A stretch of 64,000 nt of DNA from JAGOJE01 sp964553715 (lineage in GTDB: Bacteria > Pseudomonadota > Alphaproteobacteria > Rickettsiales > Rickettsiaceae), in assembly GCA_964553715.1 (NCBI GenBank), contig CAZKKY010000003.1, positions 1-64,000 on the forward strand, in the 5' to 3' direction. The first letter of the stretch is position 1; every line of letters begins with the position of its first letter. Positions 19,657-29,050 of this stretch are shown in pieces. The position numbers and the translations under genes were made by a program. The notes under the pieces were generated by a model that saw only the letters and a list, made by a program, of their open reading frames with translations, was not told the DNA's origin and ran no database searches.

Positions 19657-20916
19657 TTACGATGCTCTAACCCTGGCCTCAATTTCATGCCTAAAATGCT
19701 TAATTAAACCCTGTATAGGCCAAGCTGCAGCATCTCCTAACGCACATATTGTATGTCCTTCAATCTGATATGTGACATCAAGAAGTTCGTCTATTTCTTT
19801 TATCCTAGCTTCTCCTTTAGCAAGACGCATCATTACGCGCCACATCCATCCTGTTCCTTCACGGCATGGGGTGCATTGTCCGCAAGATTCATGCATATAG
19901 AATTTGCTAAGCCTTGCAATCGCATATATTAAATCTGTAGATTTATCCATTACAATAAGGCCAGCAGTACCAAGGCCAGAGCCAAGAGACCTTAAGCTAT
20001 CAAAATCCATATTTGCTACTTCACATAGATCTTTAGGAAGCAATGGACAAGAAGAGCCACCAGGAATTACAGCCTTTAAATTATCCCATCCCCCACGAAC
20101 ACCACCTGCATGTTTTTCTATAAGCTCTCTCATAGGAATGCCCATAGCTTCTTCAACATTACAAGGCCTATTTACATGGCCAGAAATACAAAAGATTTTT
20201 GTTCCGCTATTGTTTGGCGTGCCTATAGAAGCAAACCATTCAGGCGAGCGGCGTAAAATTGTTGGTACAACAGCAATAGATTCTACATTATTTATAGTTG
20301 TAGGACAGCCGTATAATCCAGCCCCAGCAGGAAAAGGTGGCTTCATTCTAGGCATTCCTTTGTTACCCTCTAAACTTTCAAGCAGAGCTGTCTCTTCCCC
20401 GCATATATATGCCCCAGCACCTCTATGAAGATATATATTAAGATCATAACCAGAACCGCATGCATTTTTACCTATAAGTCCTGCATTATATGCTTCATCT
20501 AGTGCTTCTCTTAGATTTGATGCCTCATTATAAAACTCGCCACGTACATATATGTAGCAAATATGAGCACCTATAGCCATGCTTGCAATTAAACACCCTT
20601 CTATAAGTTTATGAGGTTCATGCCTTAAAATATCACGATCTTTACAAGTGCCAGGCTCAGATTCGTCAGCATTTACGACCAGATAGCTAGGTTTAGTAGA
20701 ATTTTTTGGCATAAAAGACCATTTAGTGCCTGTAGAAAAACCTGCTCCGCCTCTTCCGCGAAGGCCAGATTTTTTTACCTTATCTATTATAACATCTGAT
20801 CCTTGAAGCAATATTTCTTTTGTACTATCCCAGTCTCCTCTTTTCCTTGCTTCTTTAAGATTAAAACTTTCTTGCCCATAAAGATTAGTAAAAATTTTGT
20901 CTTTTGCAGGTAGCAT
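19657..20916 (-). CDS. nuoF: NADH-quinone oxidoreductase subunit F
   Basis: The NADH- and FMN-binding subunit of complex I (peripheral arm, N module), 419 residues. Visible are the NADH-binding GRGGAGFSTGTKW, the FMN-site region NADESEPGTCKDR and GAGAYICGEETALLESLEG, and the N3 4Fe-4S ligands in ESCGQCTPCREGT plus the later Cys in TICALGDAAAWP. The start follows the nuoE stop by one base. nuoEF is about 10 kb from the nuoG-N operon, as in Rickettsia-like genomes. nuoA-D are outside the window. Confidence 0.96.
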   Translation of the reverse strand: MLPAKDKIFTNLYGQESFNLKEARKRGDWDSTKEILLQGSDVIIDKVKKSGLRGRGGAGFSTGTKWSFMPKNSTKPSYLVVNADESEPGTCKDRDILRHEPHKLIEGCLIASMAIGAHICYIYVRGEFYNEASNLREALDEAYNAGLIGKNACGSGYDLNIYLHRGAGAYICGEETALLESLEGNKGMPRMKPPFPAGAGLYGCPTTINNVESIAVVPTILRRSPEWFASIGTPNNSGTKIFCISGHVNRPCNVEEAMGIPMRELIEKHAGGVRGGWDNLKAVIPGGSSCPLLPKDLCEVANMDFDSLRSLGSGLGTAGLIVMDKSTDLIYAIARLSKFYMHESCGQCTPCREGTGWMWRVMMRLAKGEARIKEIDELLDVTYQIEGHTICALGDAAAWPIQGLIKHFRHEIEARVRAS

Positions 20917-20917
20917 A

Positions 20918-21481
20918 TTAGATATCCTTTGATATTGCGGGTGCTGAATTAAAGCGATTTATTTGTGATCCCCTTTTTACTTCCTTTCCATCTTTCAATT
21001 TTTCTATTATATCTACAATAATTTCGGGCGATAAATCTTCGTAGTAATCATCATTTATTTGAACTACAGGAGAATTAACACAAGCACCTAAGCACTCAAC
21101 TTCTGAAAGTGTGAAAAGCTTATCTTCTGTAGTTTCTTTGCATTTGATTTTTAATTTTTTTTCGCATGTGTGCATTATATTATCTGCACCTCTTAATAGG
21201 CAGGGAGTAGTGCCGCAGACTTGTATGTGATATTTTCCTACAGGTTTGAGATTGAACATAGTATAGAATGTTGCTATCTCTAGAGCCTTGATATGAGGCA
21301 TGAAAAGAAAATCTGCTACATATTCTATTGCTTCTTGTGATAAAAAGCCTCCATTTTGACGCTGAGCCATGTCAAGTAGAGCTAAAATAGCACTATGCTG
21401 ACGTTTTTCAGGGTAATTTTCTATGGTTTTTTTCGCTTTTTCTAGATTATCTTGCGTAAAAACAAAGGTATTTTTCTTCAT
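20918..21481 (-). CDS. nuoE: NADH-quinone oxidoreductase subunit E
   Basis: A thioredoxin-like 2Fe-2S subunit of the complex I peripheral arm, 187 residues. The N1a cluster ligands are in QVCGTTPCLLRG (two Cys) and EVECLGACVNSP (two Cys). The helical N-terminal domain includes ALLDMAQRQNGGFLSQEAIEYVADFL. It is the first gene of the nuoEF pair and is divergent from uvrC across 128 bases, which must contain both promoters. Confidence 0.95.
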   Translation of the reverse strand: MKKNTFVFTQDNLEKAKKTIENYPEKRQHSAILALLDMAQRQNGGFLSQEAIEYVADFLFMPHIKALEIATFYTMFNLKPVGKYHIQVCGTTPCLLRGADNIMHTCEKKLKIKCKETTEDKLFTLSEVECLGACVNSPVVQINDDYYEDLSPEIIVDIIEKLKDGKEVKRGSQINRFNSAPAISKDI

Positions 21482-21609
21482 AAATTATATATGCTGTGCT
21501 ATGTTTTGTTTTAGAATCTAAACTAAAAAATCTTTAGAGTAAAGTAGAAGACTATAGTTTTAATGTAAATATTTAATAAAACATCTTAAATCTTAAAAAA
21601 TACCTACAT

Positions 21610-23424
21610 ATGAGAAGTGAAATTAAAGATATTATTAAAAACTCGCCCACTTCGCCTGGTGTATATAAATTTCTTTCTGCAGATAGGAAAATATTATATA
21701 TTGGAAAAGCAAAAAACTTACAAACAAGGCTAACTTATTATACTAAATCGGATCTTTCTGTAAGGATTCAAAAAATGGTTTCTCTTGTATGTGATCTGGA
21801 ATTTATTTCTACCCAGTCAGAATCAGAAGCTCTGCTTCTTGAATCAAGGTTAATAAAACAACATCAACCTAAATTTAATATTCTTCTAAAAGATGATAAA
21901 TCTTTTCCTTATATTGCTCTTAGAGATGACCATCCATTCCCACAAATAGTAAAATATAGAAGTAAAACTACCTTATATAAAAAATCCTTCGGTCCATTTG
22001 CTTCAAGAGTAGATGTGGATTCTACATTATCAGAACTTGCCAAAGTATTCAAATTACGTTCATGTAATGATAATTATTTCGCTAGCCGTATACGTCCATG
22101 TCTGCAATATCAAGTAAAAAAGTGCTGTGCTCCTTGTACTGGCAAAATTAGCCAAGAAGATTATGCCGAGCTTACGCGAGAAGCAGAGAGCTTTTTATCT
22201 GGTAAAGCAAAAACTTTACAAGAAAATCTTGCTCAAAAAATGGAGATTTTTAGTCAGAATATGGAATATGAAAAAGCGGCTGAGGTAAGAGATCGTATAA
22301 AAGCGCTTAGTTACATACAAATGAAATTTAAGTCTTCCGAAATTCTAGAAAATACAGATATCATAATGTTACGCTCTGAATATGGATTATCTGCTATATT
22401 AGTTGCTTTTTATAGAAATGGTCAATATTACGGAAATAATATCTATTTCTTGCAAGATACTATGGGAAGTAGTGATTCTGAAATAATATCTAGTTTTATA
22501 GAGCAATTTTATTACAGTAATATTCCTGCTAGTGAGTTGTTAGTTAGCAATATAGTTCAAGATGAACAATCCATAATTAAAGCATTATATGATTCACACA
22601 ATATCAAAATTAAAATCAATCTTCCTCTAAAAGGCCAAAAGCTCCAGATTATGCAGTCTTTTGAAAGTACTTTGACTAAAGCATTAGATCAGAAGATTAT
22701 AAATAGCTCCAAACAAGACGAAATTTTTGATGAGTTACAAAAATTATTTCATCTTCCATCAGCGCTCGAGACAATAGAGATATATGATAACAGCCATATA
22801 ATGGGCAAAGACGCTGTAGGTGCTATGGTTGTTGCTTCAAAAGAAGGGTTCTTAAGAAAAAAATATCGTTGTTACAATCTCGTATCATCATCTGATAGAG
22901 GGGGAGATGATTACGGAATGCTAGCAGAAGTGATTTCTAAAAGATTAGAAAAAATAATAGCAGATCCTATCATTAAACCTAGCCTTATGATTATAGATGG
23001 AGGGAAAGGGCATATGAATGTAGTACAGTCTGTAATGGATAAATATCAGGTTTATATACCATTTGTATGTATGTCTAAAGGGCCAGATCGTAATGCTGGT
23101 TTGGAGCATTTTCATATGATTGATAGAAGCGTATTTACTCTCCCTAAGGATAATAAAGTGATGAGGTATCTACAAATCTTGCGTGATGAGGCCCATAATT
23201 TTGCAATAAAAAGCCATAGGAAGAGAAGATCTAAAAACATCAGATCATCTGTTTTAGATAGTGTTGAGGGCATTGGCGAAAAAAGAAAAAAAGACCTGCT
23301 TCGCACTTTTGGTTCTATAGAGGCAATAAAAAACGCCTCGTTAGAAGAGCTTGAAAATATACAAACAATAGGAAAATCTACAGCTAAAAAAATATTTCAT
23401 GCTTTACATAATACTATTAATTAA
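21610..23424 (+). CDS. uvrC: UvrABC excinuclease subunit C
   Basis: The dual-incision nuclease of nucleotide excision repair, 604 residues. The N-terminal GIY-YIG nuclease reads SPGVYKFLSADRKILYIGKAKNL (GVY...YIG). A Cys-rich region follows (CLQYQVKKCCAPC), then the UVR motif AQKMEIFSQNMEYEKAAEVRDRIKAL near 210-235, the RNase H-like 5' nuclease domain (ETIEIYDNSHIMGKDAVGAMVV, LMIIDGGKGH) and two C-terminal helix-hairpin-helix motifs (VEGIGEKRKKDLLRTFGS, IQTIGKSTAKKI). Full length and intact. Confidence 0.97.
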   Translation: MRSEIKDIIKNSPTSPGVYKFLSADRKILYIGKAKNLQTRLTYYTKSDLSVRIQKMVSLVCDLEFISTQSESEALLLESRLIKQHQPKFNILLKDDKSFPYIALRDDHPFPQIVKYRSKTTLYKKSFGPFASRVDVDSTLSELAKVFKLRSCNDNYFASRIRPCLQYQVKKCCAPCTGKISQEDYAELTREAESFLSGKAKTLQENLAQKMEIFSQNMEYEKAAEVRDRIKALSYIQMKFKSSEILENTDIIMLRSEYGLSAILVAFYRNGQYYGNNIYFLQDTMGSSDSEIISSFIEQFYYSNIPASELLVSNIVQDEQSIIKALYDSHNIKIKINLPLKGQKLQIMQSFESTLTKALDQKIINSSKQDEIFDELQKLFHLPSALETIEIYDNSHIMGKDAVGAMVVASKEGFLRKKYRCYNLVSSSDRGGDDYGMLAEVISKRLEKIIADPIIKPSLMIIDGGKGHMNVVQSVMDKYQVYIPFVCMSKGPDRNAGLEHFHMIDRSVFTLPKDNKVMRYLQILRDEAHNFAIKSHRKRRSKNIRSSVLDSVEGIGEKRKKDLLRTFGSIEAIKNASLEELENIQTIGKSTAKKIFHALHNTIN

Positions 23425-23461
23425 AGTAGACTCTTCTAGTTATTACCGATGATGTAAGTAT

Positions 23462-24016
23462 ATGTATAGGAATATTCCAAACTTTTTAACGATATTACGT
23501 ATTGTTATTATACCAATAATTATGGTGACATTCTATTTTGATGATAAAATATTTGCATATCGTTTAGCATGTGTTCTTTTTCTACTTGCAGGATTTACGG
23601 ATTTTTTAGATGGTTATATGGCCCGTAAATTTCATCTTCAATCGAAATTTGGTATTATGCTAGACCCAGTAGCAGACAAACTCCTTGTAGTTACTATATT
23701 AGTAATGCTTGTGAAATTTGATAGAGCAGATGAATTGCCATGTTTATTAATAATAGCAAGGGAATTTATTGTTTCAGGTCTTAGAGAATTTTTAGCAGAG
23801 TTAAGGGTTAGTGTGCCTGTATCTAAAATAGCAAAAATCAAAACCACAATGCAGATAATAGCATTATCTCTTTTGTTGCTTGGTTCTAAGGGGTCTGGTA
23901 TTGATAATTTATCAAAATTTGGCAGCATCTTTTTATGGTTAACAGCAATTCTTACAATCATTACAGGATATTCTTATCTAAAAGAGAGCTATAAATATTG
24001 GAAACTCTATCCTTAA
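23462..24016 (+). CDS. pgsA: CDP-diacylglycerol-glycerol-3-phosphate 3-phosphatidyltransferase
   Basis: An inner-membrane enzyme of 184 residues that makes phosphatidylglycerol phosphate from CDP-diacylglycerol and glycerol 3-phosphate. The CDP-alcohol phosphotransferase motif D-G-x2-A-R-x8-G-x3-D-x3-D is seen as LDGYMARKFHLQSKFGIMLDPVADK. The N-terminal NIPNFLTILRIVIIPI is typical of PgsA. It follows uvrC by 37 bases, an order seen in other alphaproteobacteria. Its product is also the lipid donor for Lgt. Confidence 0.94.
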   Translation: MYRNIPNFLTILRIVIIPIIMVTFYFDDKIFAYRLACVLFLLAGFTDFLDGYMARKFHLQSKFGIMLDPVADKLLVVTILVMLVKFDRADELPCLLIIAREFIVSGLREFLAELRVSVPVSKIAKIKTTMQIIALSLLLLGSKGSGIDNLSKFGSIFLWLTAILTIITGYSYLKESYKYWKLYP

Positions 24017-24132
24017 GATATAAGCCTATGTAGTGATTTGTAGATTTAGATACTACGTAAGGCGAATTATAGAAATTAAACTATCTAATTGACTTTTGAA
24101 TAAAAAGGATGTAGGGTCTGCTAGATCTTTAT

Positions 24133-24210
24133 GGCGAGTGTAGCTCAGCTGGTTAGAGCACCAGATTGTGGATCTGGGGGTCACCGGTTCGAACCCGGTC
24201 ACCCGCCCCA
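24133..24210 (+). tRNA. tRNA-His(GTG)
   Basis: The cloverleaf has anticodon GTG in CAGATT-GTG-GATCTG, D loop AGCTCAGCTGGTTAGAGC and T arm ACCGG-TTCGAAC-CCGGT. The extra G at -1 (24133) faces C73, the identity pair of histidine tRNAs, so it is encoded in the gene. CCA is encoded (24208-24210). One A-C mismatch is seen in the acceptor stem. It lies 27 bases before der. Confidence 0.96.
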
Positions 24211-24237
24211 TCTTTCTATTTCGTAAATTGATATATT

Positions 24238-25572
24238 ATGAAACCCACTATAGCTTTGGTCGGAAGGCCTAACGTTGGAAAATCAACATTATTTAACCGT
24301 CTATCAAATAGAAAAAAAGCAATCGTACATGATTTTGCAGGTGTAACGCGCGATCGCAAATATGCAGATGCTAGTATAGGACCTTTTGACTTCATAGTAA
24401 TAGATACACCTGGCCTAGAGGAAGCCGAAGTGGGATCTGTAGAGCATGGGATGACATCCCAAACTCTTCATGCAGTTGGGATGGCAGATTTAGTTTGTCT
24501 TGTCATAGATGGAAGTGTAGGGCTCACACCTAGTGATCAGTTTTTTGCTAATCTTATTCGTAAGAACAACAGCAATTATCGTGTTATAGTAAATAAATGT
24601 GAGAAAAAATCACATAACGATAATAGCTATTTTAAGCTAGGTTTTGGAGATCCTATTTTTATCTCAGCTGAGCATGGTCTTGGCATGGCAGATTTATGTA
24701 CTGAATTTATGGAAGCTTTGCCACAGACAGATGATGAGCCAGCTGATCCTTTTAAAACAGATAAAATGCAGATAGCTATAGTTGGGAGGCCCAACGCTGG
24801 CAAATCAACTTTCATAAACAGTCTTATAAAAGAAAATAGGCTACTTACAGGCCCCGAAGCTGGAATTACTAGAGATTCAATAGATATAGAATGGCGATAT
24901 AGAGATCAGGATATAACATTGATAGACACCGCTGGCCTTAGAAGAAGGTCTAATGTAACTAATAGCTTAGAAAAGCTTTCCACAGCAGATACTATTACAA
25001 GCATAAAATATGCTAATGTTGTTATTTTAATGCTTGATGCTACAAGGCCCTTAGAGCAGCAAGATCTAAATATAGCTAATTTTATTATAAGCGAAGGAAG
25101 GTCTTTGGTTCTTGCGATGAACAAATGGGACCTTGTGACAAATAAAGCGGCATTTAAACAAGAAGTTAACTATATGTTAGATAGAGAATTAGCACAAGTA
25201 AGTGGCATTAAATGTGTATATTTATCTGCTATAGATTCAGAAAATATATATAAAGTAATTGATGCTGCTGTAGATGCTTATAAAATTTGGAATATCAAAA
25301 TATCTACTCCTAAATTAAACAAGTGGCTTGAACTAGTCTTAGATAAACATCCTCTACCACTGCAAAAAAATGGTCGTAGATTACGAGTAAAATATGCTAC
25401 TCAGATAAAATCACGCCCTCCGACTTTCAAATTTTTCTGTAATATTGCAGAAAACATACCTTTATCCTATCAAAGATATTTGCTTAATGAAATGCGTAAG
25501 GATTTCAATCTGCCAGGAGTGCCTATAAGAATGAGCTTCTTAAATAGTAAGAATCCATATCATAAAAATTAA
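24238..25572 (+). CDS. der: Ribosome biogenesis GTPase Der (EngA)
   Basis: A double GTPase of 444 residues acting in 50S subunit maturation. The two P-loops are GRPNVGKST (residues 8-16) and GRPNAGKST (near 183). Switch II motifs DTPGLE and DTAGLR and the specificity motifs NKCE and NKWD are visible. The C-terminal KH-like domain (about 355-440) includes RPPTFKFFCN. It opens a plus-strand run of genes through hemD, a membrane protein, the hemY-like gene, zapE and tmk with very short gaps. Confidence 0.97.
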   Translation: MKPTIALVGRPNVGKSTLFNRLSNRKKAIVHDFAGVTRDRKYADASIGPFDFIVIDTPGLEEAEVGSVEHGMTSQTLHAVGMADLVCLVIDGSVGLTPSDQFFANLIRKNNSNYRVIVNKCEKKSHNDNSYFKLGFGDPIFISAEHGLGMADLCTEFMEALPQTDDEPADPFKTDKMQIAIVGRPNAGKSTFINSLIKENRLLTGPEAGITRDSIDIEWRYRDQDITLIDTAGLRRRSNVTNSLEKLSTADTITSIKYANVVILMLDATRPLEQQDLNIANFIISEGRSLVLAMNKWDLVTNKAAFKQEVNYMLDRELAQVSGIKCVYLSAIDSENIYKVIDAAVDAYKIWNIKISTPKLNKWLELVLDKHPLPLQKNGRRLRVKYATQIKSRPPTFKFFCNIAENIPLSYQRYLLNEMRKDFNLPGVPIRMSFLNSKNPYHKN

Positions 25573-25580
25573 TAGATTTT

Positions 25581-26270
25581 ATGTCTCATATATTGCTTAC
25601 AAGATCTAGCAAAGAAAATGAATTAACATCTAAAAAGCTAGAGAGTCTAGGGTTCTCTAGTATTTCTTTGCCGATGCTTTCTTATATAGATGAAGAAATA
25701 AATTATGAAGAAATAGCATATTATAAACATATAATTATTACTAGCAAATACGCTGCAAGATTAATATCTGAGAGATATAAACACTTTGCGGAATGCTGGG
25801 TGGTTGGCAAAGAATCTGCAAAAATTCTATCAGAAAATCCTAATATTAGCATTACAGGTATTGCCAAAAACACCGAGGAACTATTATCAATTATATCTAT
25901 GGTTCCTGAAGAAGAGTCAGAAGATTTTTTTAAATCTACTATTTATTTATCCGGAGATATTATTACAACTCCACTTCCAAAATTCATTAAGAACCTTATA
26001 ATCTATAGAGTATTTTATACAGATTTGATTTCTAAACATCAGATAGATATGATCTCTAAAGAGAAAATCAAATATATCTTGGTATATTCTAAAAACTGCG
26101 CTATTAATTTAATTAAGATGATAGAAAAATATGGTTTATTTCACTATTTTCGTAAATCTACTGTTATAGCAATTAGCAAAGAGGTCGCAGATGTTTTTGA
26201 TGATTCCAAGATTAAAGCTATATATAGTAGAGAGCCAGTTTTTGAGGATATGCTAAAATTATTAATATAA
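25581..26270 (+). CDS. hemD: Uroporphyrinogen-III synthase
   Basis: A diverged HemD of 229 residues; it closes and inverts ring D of hydroxymethylbilane to give uroporphyrinogen III. The family is weakly conserved: the opening ILLTRSSKENELTSKKLESLGFSSISLPML, the HIIITSKYAARLI strand and the C-terminal TVIAISKEVADVF are the recognisable pieces. Context supports the call, since it is followed by a membrane protein and a HemY-like TPR protein as in the alphaproteobacterial haem cluster. It starts 8 bases after der and ends 2 bases before the next gene. Confidence 0.83.
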   Translation: MSHILLTRSSKENELTSKKLESLGFSSISLPMLSYIDEEINYEEIAYYKHIIITSKYAARLISERYKHFAECWVVGKESAKILSENPNISITGIAKNTEELLSIISMVPEEESEDFFKSTIYLSGDIITTPLPKFIKNLIIYRVFYTDLISKHQIDMISKEKIKYILVYSKNCAINLIKMIEKYGLFHYFRKSTVIAISKEVADVFDDSKIKAIYSREPVFEDMLKLLI

Positions 26271-26272
26271 AT

Positions 26273-26950
26273 ATGACACATAGTAGTTACATTAGTAAAA
26301 TCAAAGATCCAAAGTTTATACTAGCTATATTGCTTATATTAGTTGCTTTTTCTGCTATCTATAACGATATTATATTTAGTTATATTAATAAAAAAACTAC
26401 TAGTGGCATAAAGTCTCAAGTTCTTGATGTTCAGGTTGCAGAAGACTATAGCAACGACAATTCTAAAGCAGTAGTTTTAGAAAATTCATACGAAGATGAT
26501 GAGCGATCAGAAAATAGTGATGTAGAACAAGATGCTTCTCAAGAAAAAGAGATATCACTAAAAGGGCAAGCTTCAGAGCAAAGTTACTATGTTATAAATA
26601 CTTTAATCACAGTACATAACATGATTTCTAAATTCTTTCAGAATATAGAATATTCCGCAGAGTTAAATAAAATCAGGAAGATAGTACTACCTAAAAATGT
26701 TACATTGGTACTAGATGATATGCAAAATTATAATGATAAATATTTGTCATCTAATACATCTTTTGAAGATGTTATCATGATTTTTCCAGCAGAAGGGATA
26801 ACAGACAAAATAATTGGCAAATTTATTAAGGTAAGAAAAAATACATCCGATTCTTTAGAAAAAGCTAAAACACATGAAATTATTGTGAAAAACATACATA
26901 TTCTTGAGGAATATTTCTATTCCACAAAATTTTTAGATAGGTTTAATTAG
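26273..26950 (+). CDS. Single-pass membrane protein between hemD and hemY (possible reduced Mic60/mitofilin-like protein)
   Basis: A 225-residue protein with one N-terminal membrane segment (about 15-36) then an acidic, Ser-rich linker (about 55-100) and a helical C-terminal region. In many alphaproteobacteria the position between hemD and hemY holds the mitofilin/Mic60 homologue, an inner-membrane protein with one membrane segment, a coiled coil and a C-terminal mitofilin signature. Topology and position fit, but the protein is short and I cannot see a clear signature, so this is a positional hypothesis. It overlaps nothing and is separated from hemY by one base. Confidence 0.5.
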   Translation: MTHSSYISKIKDPKFILAILLILVAFSAIYNDIIFSYINKKTTSGIKSQVLDVQVAEDYSNDNSKAVVLENSYEDDERSENSDVEQDASQEKEISLKGQASEQSYYVINTLITVHNMISKFFQNIEYSAELNKIRKIVLPKNVTLVLDDMQNYNDKYLSSNTSFEDVIMIFPAEGITDKIIGKFIKVRKNTSDSLEKAKTHEIIVKNIHILEEYFYSTKFLDRFN

Positions 26951-26951
26951 C

Positions 26952-27998
26952 ATGATTAAATTTTTTCTTCTTTTATTTACTACAATTGTTTTATATTTAT
27001 TTTTCAGCATAGTAGGAGAATATGATTCTGATGTTCATATAGAGTTTTTAAATTATGTCATTAGTATTCGTGGATTTTTTCTTGTTATCACAATCTTCTT
27101 AAGTTACATAATTTTTGCTATAATAATCAAAATTTTGTCTTTTATAATTAATGCTCCTAGAATAATTACAAAACTTGTAACAACATCTAAAATAAAACAA
27201 AATCAGAAGAAATTAACAGAATGCTACGCTATGATTACATGTGGTAATTATAAAAGAGCTTATGAATTAATTAACAAAATAAAAAAAGAATTGCCACCAG
27301 AGTTTCATTTAGATATCCATTTGATATTAAGTGTGACAGAAAATGACGATGAAGCTCGGATCTATAACTTAAAATATTTACTCGACTTCAGTGAATATAA
27401 AAATTTTGCATCATACGAACTTGCAAAATATTTTTTCAAACATCAATATTATCAACAAAGTTTAGAATATGCCCAAAATTTAACAGATGCGGATAAAGAT
27501 ATAGAGATATTAAATCTTCTAACAGATTTATATATCAAAATGAATAATTGGCCTAGCTTTGAAGATTCTATTGTAAAGATGAAATATATTGATGAAAGTG
27601 CTTTAGGGTTAGCTTCATCTAAAATAGCTGATGGATATTTTTTGGCAGCAAAAGATTCTTTAGGTAGTGATGATAATAGTCGCGCTCGATATTACCTAGA
27701 AGAAGCTTTATCACATCAGCCATATTTATTAGAGGCTATAGAGTTACTATGTTATCTAAATAATAACGAAGGTAAAACAAACTTAAATAAGAAAATAATT
27801 GAGACAGCATTTTCTTTAAACCCATCTTTTGATCTATTTTTAATTTATATCAAATCAGATGTGCCCTCTAAAAAAATATATTCTTATCTTGCTTCTTTAG
27901 TTGACCCCAAAAATCATTTAGGTGTTTTTCTAGCTATAGCATCTTACCTTGGCCTAAAAGAAGAGATAGAAGATCTCAAATCTTCCATCTTACAATGA
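26952..27998 (+). CDS. HemY-like membrane protein with TPR repeats
   Basis: A 348-residue protein with two N-terminal membrane segments (about 1-22 and 35-62) and a long alpha-helical C-terminal part with TPR-like pairs of helices (for example ASYELAKYFFKHQYYQQSLEYAQNL and KIADGYFLAAKDSLG). This is the layout of the HemY N-terminal family found next to hemD in proteobacteria. It is not protoporphyrinogen oxidase despite the shared name. Its role in haem synthesis is unclear even in model species. It is co-directional with hemD and the small membrane protein gene. Confidence 0.75.
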   Translation: MIKFFLLLFTTIVLYLFFSIVGEYDSDVHIEFLNYVISIRGFFLVITIFLSYIIFAIIIKILSFIINAPRIITKLVTTSKIKQNQKKLTECYAMITCGNYKRAYELINKIKKELPPEFHLDIHLILSVTENDDEARIYNLKYLLDFSEYKNFASYELAKYFFKHQYYQQSLEYAQNLTDADKDIEILNLLTDLYIKMNNWPSFEDSIVKMKYIDESALGLASSKIADGYFLAAKDSLGSDDNSRARYYLEEALSHQPYLLEAIELLCYLNNNEGKTNLNKKIIETAFSLNPSFDLFLIYIKSDVPSKKIYSYLASLVDPKNHLGVFLAIASYLGLKEEIEDLKSSILQ

Positions 27999-28024
27999 AT
28001 CGCTAATATCTTTGAGTAAGACTT

Positions 28025-29050
28025 GTGCATTTTCCTTCTAATATTATCTTAGATTCAAAGCAAAAAGATTTAGTATCTCGGCTTAGCGTGTTAAGCTCAA
28101 AACTAAAATCTAGCTTCTTGAACAAACTATTTAGCAAACTACCTGCAGGAATTTATATTTATGGTAGTGTAGGTTGCGGCAAGAGTATGATATCAAAATG
28201 GTTTTTTGAAAATTTGGCCTGTAAAAAACTTTTTTTGCATTATCAGGACTTCATGCAAGACATACATAAAGCTTTACATTTATATGATATTAAGCAAAAT
28301 GTTATAGAGAAACTTGCAAGAGAATATAGTTCTAAAACGAATGTATTATGTATAGATGAATTTGAGATTAAAGACATAACAGATGCAATGATAGTAGGAA
28401 GATTGTTTTATGAGCTAAAAAAGAGAGGAGTGTTTATATTACTCACTAGTAATACTGCTCCTAAGGATTTATATAAAGATGGATTACAAAGAGAGTTATT
28501 TCTACCATTTATAGATTTTATCTTATCTGAATTTGATATATTTAGTTTTGATGAATCTGTTGATTATAGAATGCTTCAAATGTCTTCTACCAAACGTATA
28601 TTATACCCTCTTGATCTAGACACTAAAAAGAGAATGAATGATATAATTAATCATTTAGTAGATAGGAGTCATTATACAAGAACTGTACTTAAAGTATTTG
28701 GGCGCGAAATAGAATTTAGCCGTACATATAAATCTATATTAGTAACAAGTTTTGGCAGACTCTGTCAAAATAATTTTTCTTATAACGATTATATTGAAAT
28801 TTGTAAGCACTTTGGTACCATAATCATGGAGGATGTACCAATAATGGACTCAAGTAATATTGATGAAGTGATAAGATTTATAAATTTTATAGACAATGTT
28901 TATTCTCATAATAATCTCTTATTCATAAGCCTTAACGCAGAGCCATCTAAGATATATCAAGGTAAAGTAAGAGCTTTAGAGTTCAAAAGAACAATATCGC
29001 GCCTTCATGAAATAGAGTCGGATAATTATTTTAAAAATGCAAAAAAATGA
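28025..29050 (+). CDS. zapE: AFG1/ZapE-family ATPase
   Basis: A 341-residue P-loop ATPase starting with GTG at 28025. Walker A is GSVGCGKSM (about 47-55), Walker B is LCIDEFEIKD and sensor-like LLTSNTAP follows, with RELFLPFIDFI downstream: all typical of the AFG1/ZapE family. E. coli ZapE affects the Z ring; mitochondrial Afg1/LACE1 helps degrade respiratory-complex subunits. The stop overlaps the tmk start by 4 bases (ATGA), showing coupling. Confidence 0.88.
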   Translation: MHFPSNIILDSKQKDLVSRLSVLSSKLKSSFLNKLFSKLPAGIYIYGSVGCGKSMISKWFFENLACKKLFLHYQDFMQDIHKALHLYDIKQNVIEKLAREYSSKTNVLCIDEFEIKDITDAMIVGRLFYELKKRGVFILLTSNTAPKDLYKDGLQRELFLPFIDFILSEFDIFSFDESVDYRMLQMSSTKRILYPLDLDTKKRMNDIINHLVDRSHYTRTVLKVFGREIEFSRTYKSILVTSFGRLCQNNFSYNDYIEICKHFGTIIMEDVPIMDSSNIDEVIRFINFIDNVYSHNNLLFISLNAEPSKIYQGKVRALEFKRTISRLHEIESDNYFKNAKK

